Origin: Magnaporthiopsis rhizophila
Lineage: Eukaryota; Ascomycota; Sordariomycetes; Magnaporthales; Magnaporthaceae
NCBI GenBank assembly: GCA_003049465.1
Contig: PYSS01000023.1
Span: 124,001 to 188,000, forward strand
Direction of reading: 5' to 3'
Length of the DNA: 64,000 bases
The notes beneath the pieces were generated by a model. It searched no databases. It was not told the DNA's origin and was given only the letters and a program-made list of their open reading frames with translations. Within the stretch, counting starts at the first letter, position 1, and each line of letters opens with the position of its first letter. Both the position numbers and the translations under genes were made by a program. Positions 56,001 to 64,000 of the stretch are shown here, in pieces.

Positions 56001-57422
56001 ATGCTATCCGCGGTCGACTCCACCAGAGTCAATCGTAGGACTGCCATTAACGTTGCCTTCTCTGCCACCACTGAGAACGCCTCGAGCAGCCCGCTCGCTT
56101 CGCAGCCGTCGCCAACAGCTGTGTCACCACCTGTATCATCAGCAGCACCAATGGCTTTCCGGACACGGGGACAGCCGCTCCCCTCGCGCGGTCACTTGCT
56201 GGACTTCACTCAGCAGCACGAGAAGAATACCAACGGCATGGTCCACCGCCTCAAGACCCGCATCTCCAGCTGGAAGTTGCTGTCACGTCATTCCAAGACG
56301 CACGCAAACCTTGCCACACTGTGCCCAGAGACCGATGGCGAGCCAACCGACCACGCACAAGAGCACAGGGGAGTTATACGAACCTGTACTGCTGCCGATC
56401 TCAACATGCTCACCGGTAACTGCGCTCGTCAGATGGCCCTGAGCCCCCTCGGCCATGAGACGTGCAACGAGGCGGCTGCTCAATACATTCCGCAAGCCAC
56501 TCCAACTGCCACCGAGCGCGGCCCGTTCTTCGGCGAGGACATGTTCGACACAAGCCTGAACTCGTTTCTGCAAACGGAGCCGGACCTTCTGGGCTCGTCA
56601 ACACCGCGTAGAATTCCCTCAGTCCTGGGCCCTAGGTTGCCGAATGTCCGCCGGCAGAGCGTTTCCAAGGTTGAGAAGCGCTCGTCTCTGGTCAAGCAGG
56701 AATCGGGCCTCAATAGGGCATTCCTTGCACGGATGAGGTCCTCCTCTGACCTCGAGAGCCTCGTGCCGTTTGAGATCCCAGAGCGCCGCTCGTCGATTGT
56801 TTGCCCACCCAGCGCACAGAAGATACAGCCGGAGGAGCAGCTCTCCATCAGTAGCGCCAAGGATGAGACACTCATCCAAACCTACCAAGAGAACAGGCAG
56901 CCCTACAAGTCTGGACGCAACAGCCCCAGGACTCCGTCACGGCGGTCATCTATTTGCCTTCCGCGGCGAAGCTCGACGGCCCAGGATCTCGCTCGGCTCT
57001 GCTGCCAGCGTCCCAAGCCCAGACGCTCCTCTCTCTACGTGAAAGCGCCTCAGCTGAATCACAAGTCGAAGAATCACGAGCTCCGCGCCTCGTTGCCACC
57101 GTCCCTGGCTCGCTCTGATATCTCCAAGGTCTCGAGTCGCGGTTCCTCACACACCGACAGCGAGCCCCCGGGGGAGGCGAAGTGGCGGCTGAAGACGGCT
57201 CAGCATGCCGGACAGAAGCCACACCAACTGGTCTTGTCGCCATCCATCCCCTTGCTTCTGCCAACGCCTCCGTCAGACGCCGACCTGGGCGAGACTATGT
57301 ACAAGTGCTTCCCGGTGGAGCTCGGAAAGAAGCATCCATCTCCAACAAAGCTTGAGTGGGAGGACATCAAGCAGAAATGGCAGATGGGCGTGAGGGTGCA
57401 AACCAACGAGCTCTGCGTCTGA
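56001..57422 (+). CDS. Uncharacterised Ser/Arg-rich protein with repeated RRSS sites
   Basis: Single exon, 473 aa, no recognised domain. Mostly disordered and rich in Ser, Pro and Arg. Striking are several basophilic kinase-type sites: PERRSSIVCPP, PSRRSSICLPRRSSTAQ and KPRRSSLYVKAP, with VRRQSVSK and VEKRSSLVK earlier, matching the R-R-x-S pattern preferred by PKA and related kinases. Ordered-looking parts are TNGMVHRLKTRISSWKLLSR (about 78-97) and the C-terminus, with PLLLPTPPSDADLGETMYK and PTKLEWEDIKQKWQMGVRV, which may be a short interaction segment. No signal peptide or membrane helix. Length, balanced codon use and the conserved-looking ends argue for a real gene. A role as a phosphorylated signalling adaptor is only inference. 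Confidence 0.75.
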   Translation: MLSAVDSTRVNRRTAINVAFSATTENASSSPLASQPSPTAVSPPVSSAAPMAFRTRGQPLPSRGHLLDFTQQHEKNTNGMVHRLKTRISSWKLLSRHSKTHANLATLCPETDGEPTDHAQEHRGVIRTCTAADLNMLTGNCARQMALSPLGHETCNEAAAQYIPQATPTATERGPFFGEDMFDTSLNSFLQTEPDLLGSSTPRRIPSVLGPRLPNVRRQSVSKVEKRSSLVKQESGLNRAFLARMRSSSDLESLVPFEIPERRSSIVCPPSAQKIQPEEQLSISSAKDETLIQTYQENRQPYKSGRNSPRTPSRRSSICLPRRSSTAQDLARLCCQRPKPRRSSLYVKAPQLNHKSKNHELRASLPPSLARSDISKVSSRGSSHTDSEPPGEAKWRLKTAQHAGQKPHQLVLSPSIPLLLPTPPSDADLGETMYKCFPVELGKKHPSPTKLEWEDIKQKWQMGVRVQTNELCV

Positions 57423-58274
57423 GATAAATCATTGGTGAGCCATCTGAAACGAGGTTCACCGAGACGACGAGTCTCGATTCAACAAGGTGGAATCCCTTTA
57501 CAGATATTCGAGGCTCATCTACATCCGAGAAAGGAAATTGCCGAATGACAGATCAGCTGCGTAAGCTGGTCCGATTCACTGGATCGCTTGGATGAGGCAT
57601 AATGCTCGGCCTCTGCCTTTGTGGTTTCTCTGAACCACAAGACAATGGCGACACCGAGAAACATTTGCTTTGGTCTGCCTGACCAGCAGCAAAACGGGAA
57701 CGAAAAAGCAAAGGATTGCGAGAAAAAAAAAAAAAAGGGAATAAAACAGGAAGAAACCAGAAAAAAAGAAAATAGTGTTCTGGACGAGGTATGGCAGCCG
57801 CCCCCTTACAGATATGGGACGAGGCGAGACTTGCTAACGGTTCATCGAGTCCCGGCTACAGATTTCGAGGGAGCAGGAGGTACATCACGATCTACATGTT
57901 GGAGTATAATATGAGCCGTGAAAGGCGCCGCTGGCTTTCCCACGTACTCAAGCCAACTTACATGCCGGAGGTTTCCTCTTTAATTTATCCTCCCTGGGAA
58001 GTTCTCTACTCACGCCATTATTTTCTCTGGGACACGCAAGATTTATGTAGAGTAGCTGAAGTGCAGACTGCACGAGGAGAGCAGGAAGTATGCATCTCTG
58101 AGACGGTTCCCAAATCACGGGGGCCTAGGTAGTCACGGAGATGGAATGCATGGAAGGGAAATCTCGTAAAGTGTCAGGGACTGACTGGGCCATGGAAGCA
58201 GAGATAGTTGAAATGCGCACACAGCCTGACACTAACACGGGCCGACTTTGAAAAGACACGTGCATGTGTGTGCG
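57423..58274. other. Convergent 3' flanks of Ser-rich gene and phosphatase
   Basis: About 0.85 kb between converging genes. It contains their 3' UTRs and an A-rich patch (57,720-57,775). No gene seen. Confidence 0.5.
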
Positions 58275-58652
58275 TCATGCGCCATCAGCAGCAGGAGGAG
58301 GAGGCGGCGGCGTCCAGTCGCGAGACAGGTTATAGGCGATGAGGCGCAGCTCGTCGTCGGAGAAGCCGAGCACGTCCCTGGCATAGCCGCGGAGGCCGCC
58401 GTCGTACTGTTTGGCAACGGCGTCGAGGAAGGCGCGCCAGCTCGAGGGCCTCAGGCTGGCCAGGTTGTAGAACCCTGGATCGTCTTTCGACTTTGCGCCC
58501 GACCCTCGCAACACAAAGCCCAGCAGCATCTCGCGGGCGGGCTCGACGCCGACGCGGGAGAGCATATAGTCCAGCTCGACCAGAGCGGGATCCTGGCCGG
58601 CCAGGGTGGCTAGCAGGCCTGCGAGGACGCCGGTTCTATCCCGGCCGGCTGT

Positions 58653-58690
<38 letters not shown>

Positions 58691-58721
58691 CNNNNNNNNN
58701 NNNNNNNNNNNNNNNNNNNNN

Positions 58722-58757
<36 letters not shown>

Positions 58758-59354
58758 CACAACTGATATACCTGCTGAGCTGAACCGAGCTGATAAAGAC
58801 AAAAGAACACTCTCACCAGTACAGTGGAACAGAAACGGCTCCTCCGGGTTGTCGCGGACGTGCTCGAGCACAGACCGGAACGGCTCGCGGTAGACGCTCA
58901 GGACGTCCAGGTACATTTCCACGTAGCCGGGAGCGCCATCCCCCTCGATAAATGCGGCCAGCTCGACGGTGGCCTCCTTCTCCTCGGTCGGCGCCCACGT
59001 GTTCCGCACCCCGAAAAGATCCGGGTCGGGGGCCGCGGCGCGCTCGCCCTCGGACCGGAGGTCGAAGACGCGGCGCACGCCGAGCTGGACCGAGAGCGAG
59101 ACTGCGCCTTCCGGAGTCAGCCGCTCGAGGGAGCCGGAGCGGAAGACGAAGCCGGGGCGGATCTTGTTGGTAATGGTGCCTGCGGAGAAGGGGGAGGAGG
59201 AGGTGATAGGGATGAGGCCCAGGTCGCGGGTGTTGAAGGTGCCCGGGATGTGGATGAAGGGCTTGCTTCCCAGGGCGGGGAGGAGTTCGGCGGGTGGGAT
59301 GGGCTCCCGCACGTCTGCGAGGGCGAGGGCGGCGAGCTGGTCTGGGGTGGACAT
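58275..59354 (-). CDS. Tyrosine/serine protein phosphatase (Y_phosphatase3 type)
   Basis: Minus strand, exons 59354-58817 and 58648-58275, predicted 303 aa. The active-site loop is rebuilt across the intron: FHCT|A-GRDRTGVLAGL gives H177-C178-T-A-G-R-D-R184, the C-x5-R signature of cysteine phosphatases. The N-terminal part has the family elements FNTRDLG, GFVFRSGSLERLTPEGAVSL and VRRVFDLRSEGE. Members act on phosphotyrosine, or on phosphoinositides in related enzymes, in the cytosol; the substrate here is unknown. The intron (58649-58816, GTGAGA...CTCACAG) contains long poly-T on the plus strand on both sides of a 30-base gap, so its true length is unknown, though both splice sites are intact. 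The C-terminus is proline rich. Divergent to the P450 gene. Confidence 0.9.
58659..58755. repeat. Poly-T tracts around a 30-base gap inside the phosphatase intron
   Basis: T-runs of more than 30 on each side of N 58692-58721. Homopolymer assembly break inside an intron; coding sequence is not affected. Confidence 0.9.
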
Positions 59355-59596
59355 GGTGGGTGGCTGTTGGGGTGTGTTTTTGTGTTTATGCAGGATGGTT
59401 GTCAAAGCAAATTGGTGGTGCTGGGAAAGGGGTTCATGGAGAATGGACGAATGACGCATGCAAGATCGAGGCGATAGGTGCGTAAAAAGAGGGGACTGAT
59501 GAACTTCTCTGAGTGGATCAGGCTCGAACCCTGATCCATGAAATCAAATCCGTCTTACGAATGAGACTGCAGCATATCTTCCCACTAAAAGAAGGC

Positions 59597-59643
59597 ACAG
59601 CACACACATACACACACACACACCACACACACCACACACACAC
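59597..59643. repeat. AC-rich microsatellite
   Basis: Imperfect (AC)n / CACACACC repeat of about 47 nt, between the phosphatase and P450 genes. Confidence 0.9.
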
Positions 59644-59706
59644 CCCCATCGACCGACCATTCCCATGCTAGCATCACGACGGGTCTCACGACATGCCCAT
59701 CCAATT

Positions 59707-59757
59707 CCATCCGGCCCAATCGGCGAGCCAGTCCATCCAGCCCAATCGGCGAGCCAG
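59707..59757. repeat. 25-bp direct repeat upstream of the P450 gene
   Basis: Two copies of a 25-mer (59707-59731 and 59733-59757), separated by one base and differing at one position (G/A). Core CCCAATCGGCGAGCCAG. Each copy contains a CCAAT pentamer, the recognition core of the fungal CCAAT-binding complex. Confidence 0.85.
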
Positions 59758-60066
59758 CTCCTTCGGGCCGTATGTACACGTCGTTACATCCGACCCAATG
59801 CGAGCGTGACTTCTGGCAACCTTCCTTCACCACGAATAGTATCGCAGGATTCCCCGCACCATCTGACGATATGACCTGCGCTAGGCCATATCTGCATAGC
59901 CGATGAGGGCTGGTGGTTGCTGTGCCCTCTCGGCCGTCTTCTTTATAAAGCTGGCCGGCCGTCTCCATGGGGTAGGTAACTAGCCTTAGCAAGAGATGCT
60001 CTCGCTATTCTTGGCCACCATCCATCCGCCCACCTGATCCCAAATCTAAAACGACAAGACAACGGC

Positions 60067-61960
60067 ATGGCCGTCCTGCTCCTCGTCTATCTGGCCGCGG
60101 CCGCGCTCGTCTACGGCGCGGTCAAGCTGGTGCGCATGCGGCTCTTCTACCGCGGGCTGCCCCAGCCGCCGGGCCACAGCCTGCTGTGGGGCCACCTCAA
60201 GCTCTTTGGCGAGATATCGCAAAAGTTCCCGCCCAACGTGCACCCCATGGTGGTGCTAACGTACATGCATCGCGTCTACAACCTGCCCGAGGTCTTCTAC
60301 GTCGACATGTGGCCGGCCGCGCCGCCCATCATGGCGTGCTGCTCGCCCGAGGCCGCGGCCCAGGTGACGCAGGTGCAGTCGCTGGGGAAGCACTCCATGA
60401 ACGCCATGGTGCTGGACCCCGTGGTCGGCACCGACTCGATCCCCGTCGTCGATGGCCCGCGCTGGAAGTTCCTCCACCGCATGCTCGCCCCGGCCTTCAA
60501 GCCCGCCAACGCCCGCGCCCTGGTCGGCATCGCCGCCGGCCAGGGCCTCGTCTTTGCCCGCGAAGCCCTGGCCCCGCTGGCCGACGGCTGTGATGGCGCC
60601 GGTGCAGTCTTCTCCATGGAGGCGGCCGTGTCGCGCCTCGTCTTCGAGGTCATCGCGCGCTCGCTCATGGGCGCGGCCTTTGACTCGCAGCGCGACGGGC
60701 CGCGCGGGCTCGAGCACCCGCTCACCGTCGACGGGCAGCTCGCGGTGCTGGAACGCCGGAAGCCGGCGGCGGCGGCGGCAGCAGGAGCCAGCGACAGCGA
60801 GAAGTATGGGGCGGCCTGGGAGGACGAGCAGAAGCGGTCCATGCTGGCCGACATCCAGTTCCCCGCGCTGGCGCACCAGGTCGAGTCGTTGTGGCGCACC
60901 AACCCGCTGCGCCGCTTCCGTCTGCGCTCGGCCAGGCTCGCGGCGCTGCAGCGGTCGGGCGCGTGGATCCGACGCCGCGCCCTGCTGCGGTACCGCGAGG
61001 TGCGCGACCAGGGTCTCGTCGTGCCCGAGACGGTCATGGACAGCTGTCTGATGGAGCGCGTCGCCCTCGAGAAAGAATCGGCCGCCTCTTTCTCTTCTGG
61101 TAAGGGACGGCAGCAACAGCGGACGCCCGTGCGCCCGCTGCCCGAAGACGAGGAGTGGCTGCACCTGTTCGAGACCAACATGCGGGCCATGTTCTTTGGC
61201 GCCCAGGGCACCACCACCGACACCCTGTGCCACGTCTACATGCTGCTGTCGTGCTACCCGGACGTCATGCGCCGCCTGCGCGACGAGCACGACCGCGTCT
61301 GCGCCGGCCCCGGCACGCTCGACGACGCCGCCCGCCTGCTGCGCGACGAGCCGCACCGCACCGCCGAGCTCGAGTACACGACGGCCGTCATCAAGGAGAC
61401 GCTGCGCATGTTTCCTGTTGGTTTTGTTGTGCGCGAGGACGACAAGAAGTGAGTCTGCTTTGGTGGTTAAGTTGCAAGACATAGTAGAGTATCGTGATCG
61501 TGCTGACATGCAACACAAAAACTCACACAGCGCCGATGGCTTCATGGAAATCAACGGAAAACGTTACCCGACCAAGAACCAGATGATCGCCCCCTCGACG
61601 CACACCATCCACCACGACCCGTCCGTCTACCCGGACCCCATGTCCTTCAAGCCCGAGCGCTGGCTCGCCAACCCGCCGCCGCTGCGCAACGCCTGGCGGC
61701 CCTTCGAGCTAGGTCCCCGCGCCTGCATGGGCCGCGAGGTGGCCATGGACGAGATGCGCGCCGTGCTGCTGCTCACAGCGCGCTGGTTCGACTTTGAGAT
61801 TGCCGGGCCGGGTCGCAACCCGAAGCCGCGCGTGCCAGAGGTCACCACGCTCGACGCCGACACGCCCATGGGCGACTGGGCCTTCCAGGAGCTCGTGATG
61901 GAGGCCAAGCCGCGGGGCGGGACCATGATGCGCGTCAGGCGGACGGGGAGGCCGTTGTGA
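60067..61960 (+). CDS. Cytochrome P450 monooxygenase
   Basis: Two exons, 60067-61448 and 61531-61960, intron 82 nt (GTGAGT...CACACAG, branch GCTGAC), 603 aa. Residues 2-24 form a membrane anchor (MAVLLLVYLAAAALVYGAVK), followed by a Pro-rich hinge PQPPGHSLLWGH. The I-helix has FFGAQGTTTDT, the K-helix E444-T-L-R447 (ExxR), the PERW motif is at about 502-505, and the haem loop is F519-E-L-G-P-R-A-C526-M-G, with C526 as thiolate ligand. All key P450 elements are present, so the enzyme should be functional on the ER membrane with NADPH-P450 reductase. At 603 aa it is longer than the usual 500-530 because of inserts rich in Ala and Lys/Arg before the I-helix. Substrate unknown; no backbone synthase gene lies nearby, so no cluster is claimed. 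The long antisense frames over it are GC shadows. Confidence 0.92.
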
Positions 61961-63623
61961 GGTTGGGTCAGTTTAGGTTAGTGATATCAGACTAAAACAA
62001 AGTTGGGGCCGAAAGGGGTAAAAACAAAGGAAGAAGTGACGAGAGGAATTTATTACTCTTTTGGCTATAGCTATATACAGCTTTGTTGTAGTGAATATGA
62101 AATGTCCTCGGATGCCGCGTCGATCGTTGTCCCCATCTTCCTTTTCATGGCTCGCCAATAAACAAACTAAACGGGCTAGTTTGCGAACTATATGAAGCAA
62201 GCCACAGGTCTCCACCCTGTTCCAGTGTTCCAGGCCCGTCCCGGCCTCGGCTCCCTTTTTCTTTTTTTTTCCTCTTGAGTAATAAGATTATGCCGCGGTA
62301 ATTAGTTGCCGACAAACAATGCCATGGAAAGATAGAAGGAAGGAAAGAATAAGAGACGAAAACAAAAAAATGCAAAGGGCCCGAGAACGGAAATAAGCAA
62401 CAAAACGCATCAAAGGTTGGATGGGATAGGATAATGACGACGGGGCCAGCAGCACACAAAACCTAAGCCGGGGGGTCAAAGCAAATGTGTCCGTCTGTCT
62501 TCCAACCAAAACGTCTTTCTTCCACTATCACTTTCACACTATGCAATAATAATAGTAATGATAATGATGATAATATGCAAGCACCATTCTTAATCCCGCA
62601 AAGGCCCAACGTTCCGAAACAAAACAGAAAAAAGAAAGAATATGAACACGCGGACAGGTGACAAGAAAAAAAAAAAAAAAAAAAAGACATGGAGAAGAAA
62701 AACCGACCATGGGTCATGCAGGGGAGCGATGCCAAGCTGCGTTTTTTGCTTCAAGCGGGGTGGGTGTTTTCCAAAAAGAAAAAAAGGGGTAAGGCACCTC
62801 GCCATGATGNAAAAAAAAAAAGACATGGAGAAGAAAAACCGACCATGGGTCATGCAGGGGAGCGATGCCAAGCTGCGTTTTTTGCTTCAAGCGGGGTGGG
62901 TGTTTTCCAAAAAGAAAAAAAGGGGTAAGGCACCTCGCCATGATGGAGCCCAGGTAAAAAAAAAAGTGCGCGGAGAAAAAAAAAAAGGAGACAAAGCCGC
63001 CCATTCTGTATCCAAGGTGAGACCGTTTTGGGGAGAAAGCAACAAAAACAGAGTAGGAAGAAGAAGGAAGAAAAAAAAAAAAAAAAGACAAAATTAGCAA
63101 AAAAGACAACAGGAAAAAAGAAATCAAAATCAAAATGTTGGGGTCAGGTGTGGTGGTGGCATCGCAAGCGGCTATCTCTCGCAGCCGAACCAAACAGTAC
63201 CTCGACCCCAAGTCTAGATACACCGTCGTGGTATTCGTCCAAGAAGGTGAGCGATGCAAGCCAATGCAAAAAAGAGATGTAAGCCCAAGAAAAAAAATGC
63301 AGTCGACCATGTGGGGTATTAGGGCGCCCAAAGAAAAAAGTTTGGGACTTGGTATCCAGAAAAATATCTTCGACGTTGTTGACCGGGCGGGCGGGCGTGG
63401 GCGAAACCGGCCCCAACCTGGAGGTGAATGCGCGCGCGCGCCAGATAGTTGTTATTAGTTGAGGGCGGAAAAAGATGTGGTCGTGCGCGAGTACCTCCTG
63501 GGACCACGCAGCCCGCGATCCCGCCCTCTCCATGAATCCCTCTTTTTTTTCGCCTGATCCACTAGGTAGGTTGTTATTATCGCCCGCCCTTCCGCTTTCA
63601 ACCCCTTACCTCCAACGATCCCG
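61961..63623. other. Intergenic region with duplicated segment around a 1-base gap
   Basis: About 1.7 kb between convergent genes (P450 and Skt5-like). It contains A-rich tracts and an exact 135-bp duplication (62675-62809 and 62811-62945) separated by a single N. No gene is supported. Confidence 0.55.
62675..62945. repeat. Exact 135-bp tandem duplication separated by one N
   Basis: Each copy runs from an A-tract through GACATGGAGAAG to CTCGCCATGATG (62675-62809, then N at 62810, then 62811-62945). Copies appear identical. The N between them strongly suggests overlapping contig ends that were joined rather than merged. Confidence 0.9.
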
Positions 63624-64000
63624 TCACATGATGACGCAGCTTTCGTCCTTCTCGCCCTGGCTTTTCTTAATCTTGCCGTTGCGAGGTGCTGCAACATCCA
63701 TCGGGGTCCCGCCGCTGACGGCCGCACGGATGGCCGCGAGCCTCAGCTTGGCACGTTCGTCCCCGGCGTCGGCCGCCTTGACGTACCAGACGTTGGCCTC
63801 GAGGATGTCACGCCTGCAGCCAATACCCATCTCGGTGAAGTATCCAACTGCGTACTGCGCCTTGACATTGCCTGTGTTGCCCCAGTCACATGTCAGTTCC
63901 CTACCTAGTCTGTGTGCGCCGGTCGTGTGACCCTATGACGCAAGGGAGGAGGGAGGGGTTTTTCTTACCAAGATCAGCCGCACGGTGCGCCCACTCATAG
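63624..64000 (-). CDS. Chitin synthase activator Skt5/Chs4-like, C-terminal part
   Basis: Minus strand, partial at the window end: exon 64000-63969, intron 63872-63968 (GTAAGA...CACAG, 97 nt), last exon 63871-63624. The 92 visible residues read as Sel1 repeats: EWAHRAADLGNVKAQYAVGY, then FTEMGIGCRRDILEANVWYV and KAADAGDERAKLRLAAIRAA. A basic linker and a C-terminal CVIM follow, a CaaX box expected to be farnesylated. Sel1 repeats plus a CaaX end are the pattern of Skt5/Chs4, which anchors and activates chitin synthase at the plasma membrane. Other Sel1 proteins rarely carry a CaaX box, so this assignment is favoured, but most of the protein is outside the window. Confidence 0.82.

Larger units (their letters stand above)
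59355..60066. promoter_or_regulatory. Divergent upstream region, phosphatase / P450
   Basis: About 0.7 kb. It contains an AC-rich microsatellite (about 59597-59643), a 25-bp direct repeat (59707-59731 and 59733-59757) and a hairpin with a B-box-like loop (59513-59537). No TATA box assigned. The direct repeat, 310 bp before the P450 start, could be a regulatory site. Confidence 0.45.

Noticed and set aside
59511..59586. Possible tRNA on the minus strand (GGGTTCGAGCC, 76 nt between partly complementary ends)
   Set aside because: The B-box-like part sits in an 8-bp hairpin with the wrong loop register, the D-arm/A-box is absent, and the anticodon arm has mismatches; kept only as a hairpin note.
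60256..61554. 432-codon frame antisense to the P450 gene
   Set aside because: GC-rich shadow of the P450 coding strand; His/Val/Arg-biased with no domain.
59355..61960. Secondary-metabolite cluster around the P450
   Set aside because: No polyketide synthase, NRPS, terpene cyclase, transporter or pathway regulator is present in the window; the neighbours are a phosphatase and an Skt5-like gene.

Overview
The window looks like nuclear DNA of a filamentous ascomycete, most likely a Sordariomycete. Genes carry short GT-AG introns (63-202 nt), with CTAAC/CTGAC-like branch points visible in several, and coding GC is high. The set of single-copy genes is typically fungal: Crm1, Hem2, Cwf18, an R3H-SUZ protein, eIF3f, Utp25, bL17m, Mic12 and a CaaX-ending Skt5/Chs4-like protein. 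The exact genus cannot be fixed from sequence alone. The assembly is draft quality, with four runs of N that lie next to or close to homopolymers.

Layout. (1) 1-732: 3' end of the exportin-1/Crm1 gene. (2) 733-27581: about 27 kb that is almost gene-free, rich in homopolymers and microsatellites and holding two gaps. It contains one convincing gene, a small Ecl1-family zinc protein (16943-17410). Near its right end, about 25.4-27.1 kb, are broken coding relics, including a truncated and frameshifted glucosamine-6-phosphate deaminase fragment that stops exactly at a T19/A25 junction. (3) 27582-30062: a dynamin-family large GTPase. (4) 30063-32727: gene-free. (5) 32728-54147: a dense housekeeping block: Hem2, a PPR protein, Cwf18, a zinc-knuckle RS protein, R3H-SUZ protein, eIF3f, Utp25, mitochondrial ribosomal protein bL17m, Mic12 and two small uncharacterised genes. 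(6) 54148-64000: looser accessory region with an unknown Ser-rich protein bearing repeated RRSS sites, a Y_phosphatase3-type phosphatase whose intron contains an assembly gap, a cytochrome P450, and the 3' end of the Skt5/Chs4-like gene running off the window.

Functional themes. The dense block is mostly gene expression (nuclear export, splicing, mRNA binding, translation initiation, ribosome biogenesis, mitochondrial translation) plus mitochondrial and haem functions. Genes are often divergent pairs sharing short promoters (PPR/Cwf18, eIF3f/Utp25, bL17m/Mic12) or convergent pairs with short 3' gaps. No secondary-metabolite cluster, CRISPR array, rRNA gene or intact transposon was found, and no convincing tRNA. 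The most unusual parts are the lone Ecl1-type gene inside the long gene-poor tract, the deaminase relic cut at the T/A junction, and several probable assembly artefacts that should not be read as biology.
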